Shown here: piece by piece, positions 1 through 6,289 of the stretch
Layout of the letters: each line of letters starts with the position of its first letter
Numbering within the stretch: the stretch's first letter is position 1
Notes under the pieces: model-generated
Told to the model about the DNA's origin: nothing
What the model saw: only the letters and a program-made list of their open reading frames with translations
The model's database searches: none
Translations under genes and position numbers: made by a program
From: CAYXOX01 sp964466745
GTDB lineage: Bacteria > Pseudomonadota > Alphaproteobacteria > Rhodobacterales > Rhodobacteraceae
Direction of reading: 5' to 3'
Assembly (NCBI GenBank): GCA_964466745.1
Contig: CAYXOX010000083.1
Coordinates: 1 to 12,898 of the forward strand
Length of the DNA: 12,898 bases

Positions 1-160
1 CGCGGCGGTAGTTCGCCTCGGCCTCCGGCTCGTCGAAGGAGAGGAACATCGCCGCCACGCCCGGGCGCAGCTGCGCCCGGGGCGGATAGCCGTAGCGCAG
101 GCGAGACCTTGCCGCGCCCGGGCGGGCCGGCACCGGCGCGCCCGGGGAAATCGCCGTCAC
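1..160 (-). CDS. Unidentified protein, 5' part only (runs off the left edge)
   Basis: A minus-strand frame opens with a GTG at 158-160, four bases after the stop of the solute-binding protein gene, and stays open to the window edge (about 53 residues). The predicted peptide begins V/M-TAISPGAPVPARPG and later reads AMFLSFDEPEAEANYR. There is no signal peptide or membrane segment in this part, so it does not look like the YejB/YejE permeases that often follow a YejA gene. An in-frame ATG about 38 codons in is an alternative start. I do not recognise the family. The short spacing suggests the gene is translated from the same transcript as its upstream neighbour. A coding call from so short a stretch is tentative. 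Confidence 0.4.
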   Translation of the reverse strand, partial: MTAISPGAPVPARPGAARSRLRYGYPPRAQLRPGVAAMFLSFDEPEAEANYRR

Positions 161-164
161 GGGA

Positions 165-2003
165 TCACTCACCGGCCGCTTCGTACCACCAGACATCCGG
201 CTGGAAGCCGATCCAGTCCCCGTAGATGGGCAACCTGTCGGCGGGGTAGTGCAGCTCCTTCACATGGGCGATCCGCGCGATCGGCGAATGCGAGAAGGGG
301 ATCACGTAGCGCCCGGCGGTGAGCACCCTGTCGAGCGCGCGGCTGGCGGCCAGAAACCCCTCGCGGCTTTCGGCATTGAGCAGCGCGGTCACCATCGCTT
401 CGGCGGCGGGCACGTTCATGCCCATCCAGTTGCGGGTGCCCGGCTCGGTCACGCCCGCCGAGCCCCAGTAGAGCATCTGCTCGTTGCCCGGGCTCAGCGA
501 GAGGCCCACGGTGTAGTAGGCCATGTCGAAATCGTAGACCTGGGTGCGCTCGCGGTACTGGGCGCTGTCGACGACGGTGAGCTGCGGGCGGATGCCGAGG
601 CGCTCCAGCGCGGCGATGTAGATGTCGACCGTCGCGCCGATCTCGGCGCTGCCGGTCCGCAGCAGGATCTCGAAGGCGAAGGGATTGCCCTCGGCGTCCA
701 TGAGCGTGCCGTCGCGGACCGTCCAGCCGGCATCGGCCAGAAGCGCCAGCGCGCGCCGCGTGCCGGCCCGGTTCTGCTCGGAGCCGTCGGACACGGGCAG
801 GGTGTATCCCTCGAGCGTGCCCGGCGGCAGGTCGGCGGCGAAGGGCTCCAGCAGCGCGCGCACCGCGCCCTCGGCCGGCCCCGGGCGCATTCCGAGGGGC
901 GAGTTGGAGAAATAGGAGGTGATGCGCTGGTCGCGCCCGGCGTTCACCGTCTCGTTGACGAACTCGAAGTTGTAGGCCTCGATCATCGCCTGGCGCACGC
1001 GCCAGTCCGCGAAGATCGGGTTGCGCGTGTTCATCACCAGCCCGCGGATGCCCGACGGGCGCTGGTGCGGGATGACGGACTTGACCACGTCGCCCGAGCG
1101 GATCGCCGGGAAATCGTACTGGGTTTCCCAGGCCGCCGCGTTCGTCTCCCGCAGGGTGGTGACCTCGCCGGCCTTGAACGCCTCGAACATCACGCCGGCG
1201 TCGCCGTAGAACTCCATGCGGATCTCGTCGATGTTGTTGGTGCCGCGGCGGAACGGCAGATCGTTGCCCCAGTAGTCGGGGTTCCGGGTCAGCACCACGT
1301 GGCGGCCGGCCTCGAAATCGCTCACCACGTAGGGGGCCGTGCCGATCGGGACCTCCTCGAGGCCGCTCTCGGCGAAATCCTTGCCCTCCCACTGCGCCTT
1401 CTTGAGGATCGGGCGCAGGCCGAGGATGAGCGGCAACTCGCGGTCGACCTCCGAGAACTCGAAGCGCACGGTGCGCGGGCCCACCGCCTCGGCGCTGGCG
1501 ACCTTGGCCCAGGCGCCGTGGTAGCGCGGGTGCCCCACCGTGCCGAGCGTCTCGTAGGACCACAGGACATCCTCGACCGTCACAGGGGTGCCGTCGGAGA
1601 ATCGGGCCTCCTCGCGGAGGGTGAATTCCACCCAGGAGCGGTCCGGCGGCGTCTCCACCGATTCGGCCAGCAACCCGTATAGCGTGAAGGGCTCGTCCCA
1701 GGATCGCCCCATGAGGCTCTCGTAGGCGAGGAAACGCAGCTGCCAGGGCGGCGAGCCCTTCAGGATGTGCGGATTGAGCGAATCGAAGCTGCCGACCTCG
1801 GAGGTGACGATCCGCCCGCCACGCGGCGCATCGGGATTGACATAGGGCAGCGACACAAAATCCGGTGGCAGGGCCGGTTCGCCATACATAGCTATGCCAT
1901 GCCTGGGTTCGGCCGAGGCGCTGTGCGCAGCGCCGAGTGCGCTTGCGGCGAGGGCGGCGGCGGCAAGCAGCCGCCACGGCCGGAACTGCGATGTCGTTCT
2001 CAT
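165..2003 (-). CDS. Periplasmic oligopeptide-type ABC substrate-binding protein, YejA-like (SBP family 5)
   Basis: This 612-residue protein is the extracytoplasmic binding component of a peptide/nickel-class ABC importer. A Sec signal peptide is visible: basic MRTTSQFRPWR, an Ala/Leu core, and a likely cleavage after AHSASA at about residue 31. The mature start, HGIAMYGEPALPPDF..YVNPDAPRGG, matches the YejA branch, whose E. coli member takes up microcin C and related peptides. Family-5 features follow: RFSDGTPVTVEDV near residue 135, a GTAPYVV..RNPDYWG segment near 225-250, and a C-terminal region ending in DVWWYEAAGE. Length is usual for the family. The ATG at 2001-2003 has an AAGGA 11 nt upstream, rather far, but the signal peptide supports this start. 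No permease or ATPase gene lies in the window; any would be to the left. The true ligand cannot be read from the sequence. Confidence 0.93.
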   Translation of the reverse strand: MRTTSQFRPWRLLAAAALAASALGAAHSASAEPRHGIAMYGEPALPPDFVSLPYVNPDAPRGGRIVTSEVGSFDSLNPHILKGSPPWQLRFLAYESLMGRSWDEPFTLYGLLAESVETPPDRSWVEFTLREEARFSDGTPVTVEDVLWSYETLGTVGHPRYHGAWAKVASAEAVGPRTVRFEFSEVDRELPLILGLRPILKKAQWEGKDFAESGLEEVPIGTAPYVVSDFEAGRHVVLTRNPDYWGNDLPFRRGTNNIDEIRMEFYGDAGVMFEAFKAGEVTTLRETNAAAWETQYDFPAIRSGDVVKSVIPHQRPSGIRGLVMNTRNPIFADWRVRQAMIEAYNFEFVNETVNAGRDQRITSYFSNSPLGMRPGPAEGAVRALLEPFAADLPPGTLEGYTLPVSDGSEQNRAGTRRALALLADAGWTVRDGTLMDAEGNPFAFEILLRTGSAEIGATVDIYIAALERLGIRPQLTVVDSAQYRERTQVYDFDMAYYTVGLSLSPGNEQMLYWGSAGVTEPGTRNWMGMNVPAAEAMVTALLNAESREGFLAASRALDRVLTAGRYVIPFSHSPIARIAHVKELHYPADRLPIYGDWIGFQPDVWWYEAAGE

Positions 2004-2042
2004 AGTCGCGACAATCCTTTCTGCCCGTCGGTTTGTTGCATC

Positions 2043-2071
2043 AGCCTAGGCATCGGCCCGCGCCAATTCAA
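2043..2071 (-). promoter_or_regulatory. Likely sigma70-type promoter of the YejA-like gene
   Basis: Read on the minus strand, TTGAAT (2071-2066) and TAGGCT (2048-2043) are separated by 17 bp. Transcription would begin near 2036, giving a leader of about 33 nt. It is back to back with the plus-strand promoter at 2081-2109; the two -35 elements are 9 bp apart. Confidence 0.5.
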
Positions 2072-2080
2072 ACTTTTAGC

Positions 2081-2109
2081 TTGGAGCCGGGCGCCGGATT
2101 GCTTATACA
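2081..2109 (+). promoter_or_regulatory. Likely sigma70-type promoter of a short transcript
   Basis: TTGGAG (2081-2086) and TATACA (2104-2109) have an exact 17-bp spacer. The predicted start is near 2116. The -10 element lies inside one arm of an inverted repeat (ATACAGGC 2105-2112, GCCTGTAT 2135-2142), which could be an operator. An intrinsic terminator about 50 bp beyond the start makes this a self-contained transcription unit. Confidence 0.5.
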
Positions 2110-2115
2110 GGCGTC

Positions 2116-2192
2116 ACTGCTCGATAGGTTTCTTGCCTGTATGAAACCTGCCTCAATAACTTGACGCCCGCCTCGTGCGGGCGTTTTTTTTT
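2116..2192 (+). ncRNA. Candidate small RNA, or attenuated leader of bdhA (about 75 nt)
   Basis: Between the divergent yejA-like and bdhA genes lies a promoter-to-terminator unit with no convincing protein gene. The predicted RNA has a first hairpin with stem AGGTTTC (2126-2132) paired with GAAACCT (2143-2149) and a 10-nt loop. An A/U-rich linker around CUCAAUAACUUGA follows, then a terminator hairpin and nine T residues. This hairpin, linker and terminator order is common in Hfq-dependent small RNAs. Both strands were searched by eye for a tRNA and none was found. The other reading is a bdhA leader with a premature terminator, since bdhA begins 178 nt downstream in the same direction. I do not recognise a named RNA family, and the start point is inferred from the promoter only. 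Confidence 0.45.
2164..2192 (+). terminator. Strong intrinsic terminator
   Basis: A perfect 8-bp stem, ACGCCCGC (2164-2171) with GCGGGCGT (2177-2184), has a 5-nt loop and runs into nine T residues (2184-2192). The other strand has no matching U-tract, so it acts on plus-strand transcripts. No annotated gene ends just upstream on that strand, which is the main reason to propose a short RNA here. Confidence 0.85.
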
Positions 2193-2334
2193 GGGCCGTT
2201 CCGGTGGTGCCGGCAAGCGGCGGGGCGCGGCCCGCCACACCATTCGCGCGACGTGAATCGCGCGGGGGCCGCCAGGGGCATACCCCGCGAGGCAAGGCAC
2301 GATCCGGCCCCCTGTCCTTCCCGCGCGCCGGCTG

Positions 2335-2340
2335 TATGCT
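2335..2340 (+). promoter_or_regulatory. Possible -10 element of bdhA
   Basis: TATGCT lies about 30 bp before the bdhA start codon; the -35 position holds only a weak CTGTCC (2312-2317). The rest of 2193-2369 shows no gene. It contains a near-perfect direct repeat (ATTCGCGCG, then AATCGCGCG, near 2242-2265) and a TGCGCGCGCA palindrome just after the -10, either of which could bind a regulator. The call is weak. Confidence 0.25.
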
Positions 2341-2369
2341 GCGCGCGCAATCGCAGGAAGGGTGCGCCA

Positions 2370-3143
2370 ATGAGCTTGAAGGGAAAGACAGCCGTCATCA
2401 CCGGGTCCACCTCCGGGATCGGCCTCGGTGTGGCGCGGGAACTGGCGAAAGCGGGCGCCGACGTGGTGCTCAACAGCTTCACCGACCGGCCGGAGGATCA
2501 CGAACTGGCCGCCGGGATCGCGGCGGAATTCGGCGTGGCGGCCCGCTACGTGAAGGCCGACATGGCACGGGGCGAGGAATGCCGCCGCCTCGTCGCCGAG
2601 GCCGGCGCCTGCGACATCCTGGTGAACAATGCCGGCATCCAGCACGTCGCCCCGGTCGAGAAGTTCCCGCCCGAGAAATGGGACGCGATCCTCGCGATCA
2701 ACCTCTCCTCGGCCTTTCACACCATCGCCGCGGCGCTGCCAATCATGCGCACGGCCGGCTGGGGCCGGGTGGTGAACATCGCTTCGGCCCACGGCCTGCG
2801 CGCCTCGCCCTACAAATCGGCCTACGTGGCCGCCAAGCACGGGGTTCTGGGGCTGACGAAGACCATCGCCCTCGAAACCGCCGAGGAGCCGATCACGGTG
2901 AACGCCATCTGCCCGGGCTACGTGCTGACGCCCATCATCGAGAGCCAGATCCCCGGCCAGATGGAGACCCACGGGATGGACCGCGAGACCGTCCTGCGCG
3001 AGGTGATCCTCGTCAAGCACCCCTCCCATGATTTCGCCACCATCGAGCAGGTGGCGGCGACCGTGATGTTCCTGTGCTCGCCGGCGGCGGACCAGATCCG
3101 CGGAACCTCGATCAGCCTCGATGGCGGCTGGACGGCAAGCTGA
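2370..3143 (+). CDS. bdhA: D-3-hydroxybutyrate dehydrogenase (short-chain dehydrogenase)
   Basis: This cytoplasmic enzyme interconverts (R)-3-hydroxybutyrate and acetoacetate with NAD(H), linking polyhydroxybutyrate breakdown to acetyl-CoA. The 257 residues match the family length. Visible features are the nucleotide-binding motif TGSTSGIG (11-18), NNAG (86-89), Asn111, and the catalytic Ser139, Tyr152 and Lys156 (SAHG..YKSAYVAAK). The substrate-pocket signature of this subfamily is present: Gln91 in NNAGIQH, His141, Lys149 and the C-terminal DGGWTAS. One pocket position that is Trp in the Pseudomonas fragi enzyme (CPGWV) is Tyr here (CPGYV). The ATG at 2370 is chosen over upstream in-frame starts because AGGAAGG precedes it by about 8 nt and the protein then begins MSLKGKTAVITG as in homologues. 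It is convergent with the next gene. Confidence 0.95.
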   Translation: MSLKGKTAVITGSTSGIGLGVARELAKAGADVVLNSFTDRPEDHELAAGIAAEFGVAARYVKADMARGEECRRLVAEAGACDILVNNAGIQHVAPVEKFPPEKWDAILAINLSSAFHTIAAALPIMRTAGWGRVVNIASAHGLRASPYKSAYVAAKHGVLGLTKTIALETAEEPITVNAICPGYVLTPIIESQIPGQMETHGMDRETVLREVILVKHPSHDFATIEQVAATVMFLCSPAADQIRGTSISLDGGWTAS

Positions 3144-3163
3144 CCCCGCGGGTTCGGAAGGTA

Positions 3164-3181
3164 CCGCCCCTACCGGGGCGG
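3164..3181 (+). terminator. Hairpin just downstream of bdhA
   Basis: CCGCCCC (3164-3170) pairs with GGGGCGG (3175-3181) around a 4-nt loop, 20 nt after the bdhA stop codon. There is no T-run, so it may be a weak or Rho-assisted terminator or an mRNA 3'-end stabiliser. Confidence 0.35.
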
Positions 3182-3243
3182 ACGCACGCATCCTGCCGTC
3201 GCGAACGAGTATTTGAAGCAGGATGATAGCCAGTCTTGTTCAT

Positions 3244-3288
3244 CTTGGCAGAAATACTCCGGGGAGCGCGAGGGGCAGCGCCCCTCGC
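3244..3288. repeat. Intergenic hairpin element between convergent genes
   Basis: The conserved-looking string CTTGGCAGAAATACTCC (3244-3260) is followed by a perfect 9-bp stem, GCGAGGGGC (3268-3276) with GCCCCTCGC (3280-3288), and a 3-nt loop. It ends five bases before the stop of the minus-strand regulator gene. From memory, very similar GGAGTATTT-plus-GC-hairpin elements recur between genes in Rhodobacteraceae, but no second copy lies in this window. It probably acts as a transcript end for the minus-strand gene. Confidence 0.4.
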
Positions 3289-3293
3289 TTGCG

Positions 3294-4325
3294 TCAGGAC
3301 GGCAACCAGCGCCCGGGGCCGGCCCGGTCGCGGTACGGCGTCGTCTGGAACTGGGCCCGATAGCAGCGGGAGAAATGGGACGGGCTGGCGAATCCGCAGG
3401 CCAGCGCCACATGGATGACGCTCATGTCGGTCTGCGCGAGGAGGTGCCGCGCCTTCCGCAGCCGCAGCTCCATGTAGTATCGCTTGGGCGAGCGGTTCAG
3501 GTGACGGCGGAAAAGCCGCTCGAGCTGCCGTGTCGACAGCCCCACCTCGCGGGCGAGCACGGCGGGCGAGACCGGGTTCTCGAGATGCGTCTCCATGATC
3601 TCGATCACCTTCGAAAGGCGGGGATGGCGCACCCCGAGGCGCGCGGGCGCCGTCAGCTCCCGGTCCGTGCCGTCGGCCCTCAGCGGGTCATGGATCAGCT
3701 GGTCGGCCACCGCGGCGGCGAGGGCTTCGCCGTGGCGCTCGGCCACGAAGCCCAGCATCAGGTCGAGGGCCGAGCCGCCGCCGGCGGTGGTGAATCGGTC
3801 CGCCTCGGCGACGTGGCGCGCGGCGGAAAGCTGCACCTCCGCGAAGGCCTCGCGAAAGCCATCGCGGTTCTCCCAGTGGATCGTGGCGGGCCGGCCATCC
3901 AGCAGCCCGGCCTGCGCCAGCGCCCAGGCACCGGTGCACAGCCCGCCCACCGGCGCGCCCATTCTCGCTGCCAGCCGCAGCCATGCCAGCAGGCCGCGGC
4001 CCGTCCGGTGCTGGACGTCGGCGCCGCTCACCACCGCCGCGGCCTCGTCTCGCGCGGGCTCGCCGAGCCCGCCGTCGGGCGTGAGCCGCGTGCCGCAGGC
4101 GGCGCGCACCGGCGCCCCGGTTTCGGTCACCACGCGCCACGCGTAGGGCGGCGACGCACCCAGCCGGTTGGCGATCCGCAGGGTATCCACCGCCGAGGCG
4201 AAGGAGAGCAGCGGAAAGCCCTCCACCAGAACGAAGGCGAAACGCCGGGGCGTTGGTGGATCGGGCAGCGGTGTGGCGGCGGGGTCGCTGCGCGTCTCGG
4301 GCGCGTGGCTCGTCATCGGTTGCAT
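3294..4325 (-). CDS. GlxA/CdhR-type AraC-family transcriptional regulator
   Basis: This 343-residue two-domain regulator has a DJ-1/PfpI-like (GATase1) fold at about 28-195, with the nucleophile-elbow motif GGLCTGAW (Cys130) and LLDGRPATIHWE. An AraC DNA-binding domain follows at about 235-335, with two helix-turn-helix units (LAREVGLSTRQLERLFRR and IHVALACGFASPSHFSRCYR). Relatives control use of carnitine, glycine betaine or arginine, and the amidotransferase-like domain is thought to sense a small ligand rather than catalyse. Nothing nearby identifies the ligand; bdhA is convergent and aroG is divergent. The start is uncertain: ATG at 4325 (MQPMTSH) or 4316 (MTSH), neither with a clear ribosome-binding site. 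An open frame continues upstream but is low-complexity and Arg/Pro/Ala-rich, so I do not take it as coding. Confidence 0.88.
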   Translation of the reverse strand: MQPMTSHAPETRSDPAATPLPDPPTPRRFAFVLVEGFPLLSFASAVDTLRIANRLGASPPYAWRVVTETGAPVRAACGTRLTPDGGLGEPARDEAAAVVSGADVQHRTGRGLLAWLRLAARMGAPVGGLCTGAWALAQAGLLDGRPATIHWENRDGFREAFAEVQLSAARHVAEADRFTTAGGGSALDLMLGFVAERHGEALAAAVADQLIHDPLRADGTDRELTAPARLGVRHPRLSKVIEIMETHLENPVSPAVLAREVGLSTRQLERLFRRHLNRSPKRYYMELRLRKARHLLAQTDMSVIHVALACGFASPSHFSRCYRAQFQTTPYRDRAGPGRWLPS

Positions 4326-4564
4326 GGGGTGAGCCAAGCAGTTTTGCCGCGCACGTTCAAGCGACCCGCTGCCCCGAGAAGCGGCGCGGCGGCGGCTCGC
4401 CGCGCAGGCCGGCCTGCGCGGCCCGGGCGGCCACGCCGGCCGCGCCGTCGTCGCCCGGGCGGTCGGCGCACGGATGCCAGGCTGCGCGCGGCATGGGCGC
4501 GTGCCCCCGGGGCGCGCGTCGTGCCCTTGCGGCAAGGAGGGCAGAAAATGGTGCCTTTTGCCGC

Positions 4565-4594
4565 TTGGCACACGGGGAAAGGCGCGGATATAAG
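4565..4594 (+). promoter_or_regulatory. Likely sigma70-type promoter of aroG
   Basis: TTGGCA (4565-4570) and TATAAG (4589-4594) have an 18-bp spacer. Transcription would start near 4601, with a leader of about 44 nt. Just upstream is an inverted repeat, GCGGCAA (4529-4535) and TTGCCGC (4558-4564), which could be an operator or a hairpin. The rest of the 319-base gap (4326-4644) is extremely GC-rich and shows no gene. Confidence 0.55.
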
Positions 4595-4644
4595 CGCTTT
4601 TCGTGATCGGGATGCCCCCGACGCGCGGCGAGGGAGCGAGAGCC

Positions 4645-6015
4645 ATGAGCGACTGGCAGAAAACCGACTGGCGCAGCAAGCCCCGGGTGCAGATGCCTGA
4701 CTACACCGATCCGGAGGCGCTTTCGGCGGTGGAGGCGCAGCTTTCGAAGTATCCGCCGCTCGTCTTTGCCGGCGAAGTCCGGCGCATGAAGGCCGAGCTG
4801 GGCGCTGCCGCCCGGGGCGACGCGTTCCTGCTTCAGGGCGGCGATTGCGCGGAGAGCTTCGCCGAGTTCTCGGCCGACAACATCCGCGACACCTTCAAGG
4901 TGATGCTCCAGATGGCCATGGTGCTCACCTACGGCGCCAAGGTCCCGGTCGTGAAGGTGGGGCGCATGGCCGGCCAGTTCGCCAAGCCGCGCTCGGCCGC
5001 CACGGAGACGGTGGGCGGTGTCGAGCTGCCCTCCTACCGGGGCGACATCATCAACGGGTTCGACTTCACCGAGGCCGCGCGGGTGCCCGATCCGGCGCGC
5101 ATGCTGCAGGGCTACACCCAGGCCGCCGCGACGCTGAACCTGCTGCGCGCCTTCTCCACCGGCGGCTTCGCCGACATCCACCGCGTCCATGCCTGGACGC
5201 TGGGCTTCACCGACCGCGAGGAGAGCGAGCGGTATCGCGAGATGGCCAACCGCATTTCCGACACGCTCGATTTCATGACCGCCGCCGGCATGACGGCAGA
5301 GACGAACCACGAGCTTGCCACCGTCGATTTCTACACCTCCCACGAGGCGCTCCTGCTGGAATACGAGGAGGCGCTCTGCCGGGTGGACAGCACCAGCGGC
5401 AAGTGGGTCGCCGGCACCGGCCACATGATCTGGATCGGCGACCGGACGCGCCAGCCCGACGGCGCCCACGTGGAGTTCGCCCGCGGTGTCCAGAACCCCG
5501 TCGGCCTCAAGTGCGGCCCGAGCATGACGGAAGACGATCTCAAGCTCCTCCTGCGCAAGCTGAACCCCGCCAACGAGCCGGGCAGGCTGACGCTGATCGC
5601 GCGTTTCGGCGCGGGCACGGTGGGCGACCACCTGCCGCGCCTGATCCGGGTCGTGCGCGAGGAGGGGGCCGAGGTGCTGTGGTCCTGCGATCCCATGCAC
5701 GGCAACACCATCAAGAGCGCGACCGGCTACAAGACGCGGCCCTTCGAGAGCGTGCTGCGCGAGGTTCAGGAGTTCTTCGCCGTCCACAAGGCCGAGGGGT
5801 CGATCCCCGGAGGCGTGCATTTCGAGATGACGGGCAAGGACGTGACGGAATGCACCGGCGGCGTCCGGGCGGTCACGGAGGAAGATCTCTCGGACCGCTA
5901 CCACACGGCCTGCGACCCGCGGCTGAACGCCAGCCAGGCGCTGGAGCTTGCCTTCCTCGTCGCCGAGGAACTCTCCAGCCACCGCGCGCCGCGCGCCGCC
6001 GCCGCGGCCGTCTGA
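4645..6015 (+). CDS. aroG: Class II 3-deoxy-D-arabino-heptulosonate 7-phosphate (DAHP) synthase
   Basis: This enzyme joins phosphoenolpyruvate and erythrose 4-phosphate to make DAHP, the first step of the shikimate pathway to aromatic amino acids. The 456-residue protein is the plant/actinobacterial type (class II), about the size of the Mycobacterium tuberculosis enzyme (462 residues). The four metal ligands expected from that enzyme are in place: Cys68 (LLQGGDCAES), His352 (CDPMHGNT), Glu394 (HFEMTGKD) and Asp424 (CDPRLNASQ). Substrate-binding blocks KVGRMAGQFAKPRS (104-117), GDRTRQ (265-270), GLKCGPSM (287-294) and ARFGAG (319-324) are also intact. The ATG at 4645 gives the expected start MSDWQKTDWR; a weak GGGAG lies about 10 nt upstream. 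The C-terminus ends in an Ala-rich tail. It appears monocistronic, facing the PAS gene. Confidence 0.97.
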   Translation: MSDWQKTDWRSKPRVQMPDYTDPEALSAVEAQLSKYPPLVFAGEVRRMKAELGAAARGDAFLLQGGDCAESFAEFSADNIRDTFKVMLQMAMVLTYGAKVPVVKVGRMAGQFAKPRSAATETVGGVELPSYRGDIINGFDFTEAARVPDPARMLQGYTQAAATLNLLRAFSTGGFADIHRVHAWTLGFTDREESERYREMANRISDTLDFMTAAGMTAETNHELATVDFYTSHEALLLEYEEALCRVDSTSGKWVAGTGHMIWIGDRTRQPDGAHVEFARGVQNPVGLKCGPSMTEDDLKLLLRKLNPANEPGRLTLIARFGAGTVGDHLPRLIRVVREEGAEVLWSCDPMHGNTIKSATGYKTRPFESVLREVQEFFAVHKAEGSIPGGVHFEMTGKDVTECTGGVRAVTEEDLSDRYHTACDPRLNASQALELAFLVAEELSSHRAPRAAAAAV

Positions 6016-6030
6016 AGCGGCCCTTCGCAG

Positions 6031-6060
6031 GGGGCGCCCCCTCCGGCCTCGAGCCGGAGG
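6031..6060 (+). terminator. GC-rich hairpins downstream of aroG
   Basis: GGGGCGCCCC (6031-6040) is a perfect palindrome. Immediately after it, CCTCCGGC (6040-6047) pairs with GCCGGAGG (6053-6060) around a 5-nt loop. There is no T-run, so this may stabilise the 3' end or act with Rho. The remaining convergent gap to 6289 shows no gene; frames there are shadows of GC-rich sequence. Confidence 0.4.
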
Positions 6061-6289
6061 CCCCGGGTCGGGCCGGGGGCGTGTGCGCGCCTTTCTCGCG
6101 GGGCCACGGGGCTGCACGGCCACTCCCGATCACAGGTGGACACGCCCCCTGCTGGGGGCCCGGCGCCTTCGCTCCGCGAAGAGCGTGGTCCCGCGCCCCG
6201 CAAGTCCCGCGCGCCCGGCGGGATGGCCAGGGCATCCGTGGCCGGCAGGCCTTGGCCGGCGGCTGCCCGAGGCGGCACGAACCGCGAGC

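Noticed and set aside
169..1977. Long open frames on both strands overlapping the YejA-like gene
   Set aside because: Their translations are Arg/Gly/His/Pro-rich with no domain signature. They arise because GC-rich DNA has few stop codons, and the 165-2003 frame has a signal peptide and clear family motifs.
2004..2160. tRNA or known riboswitch upstream of the terminator
   Set aside because: No cloverleaf, T-loop GGTTCGANTCC motif or known aptamer core is visible on either strand.
4326..4640. N-terminal extension of the GlxA-like regulator
   Set aside because: The frame stays open upstream, but the added residues are Arg/Pro/Ala-rich with no homologous pattern, and the region contains the aroG promoter.
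3213..4700. Long plus-strand frame opposite the GlxA-like regulator
   Set aside because: It is low-complexity and repeat-like in composition, while the minus-strand frame carries intact GATase-like and AraC domains.
4357..6123. 588-residue open frame antisense to aroG
   Set aside because: It has no recognisable motif and lies opposite a fully conserved enzyme; it is a shadow of the aroG reading frame.
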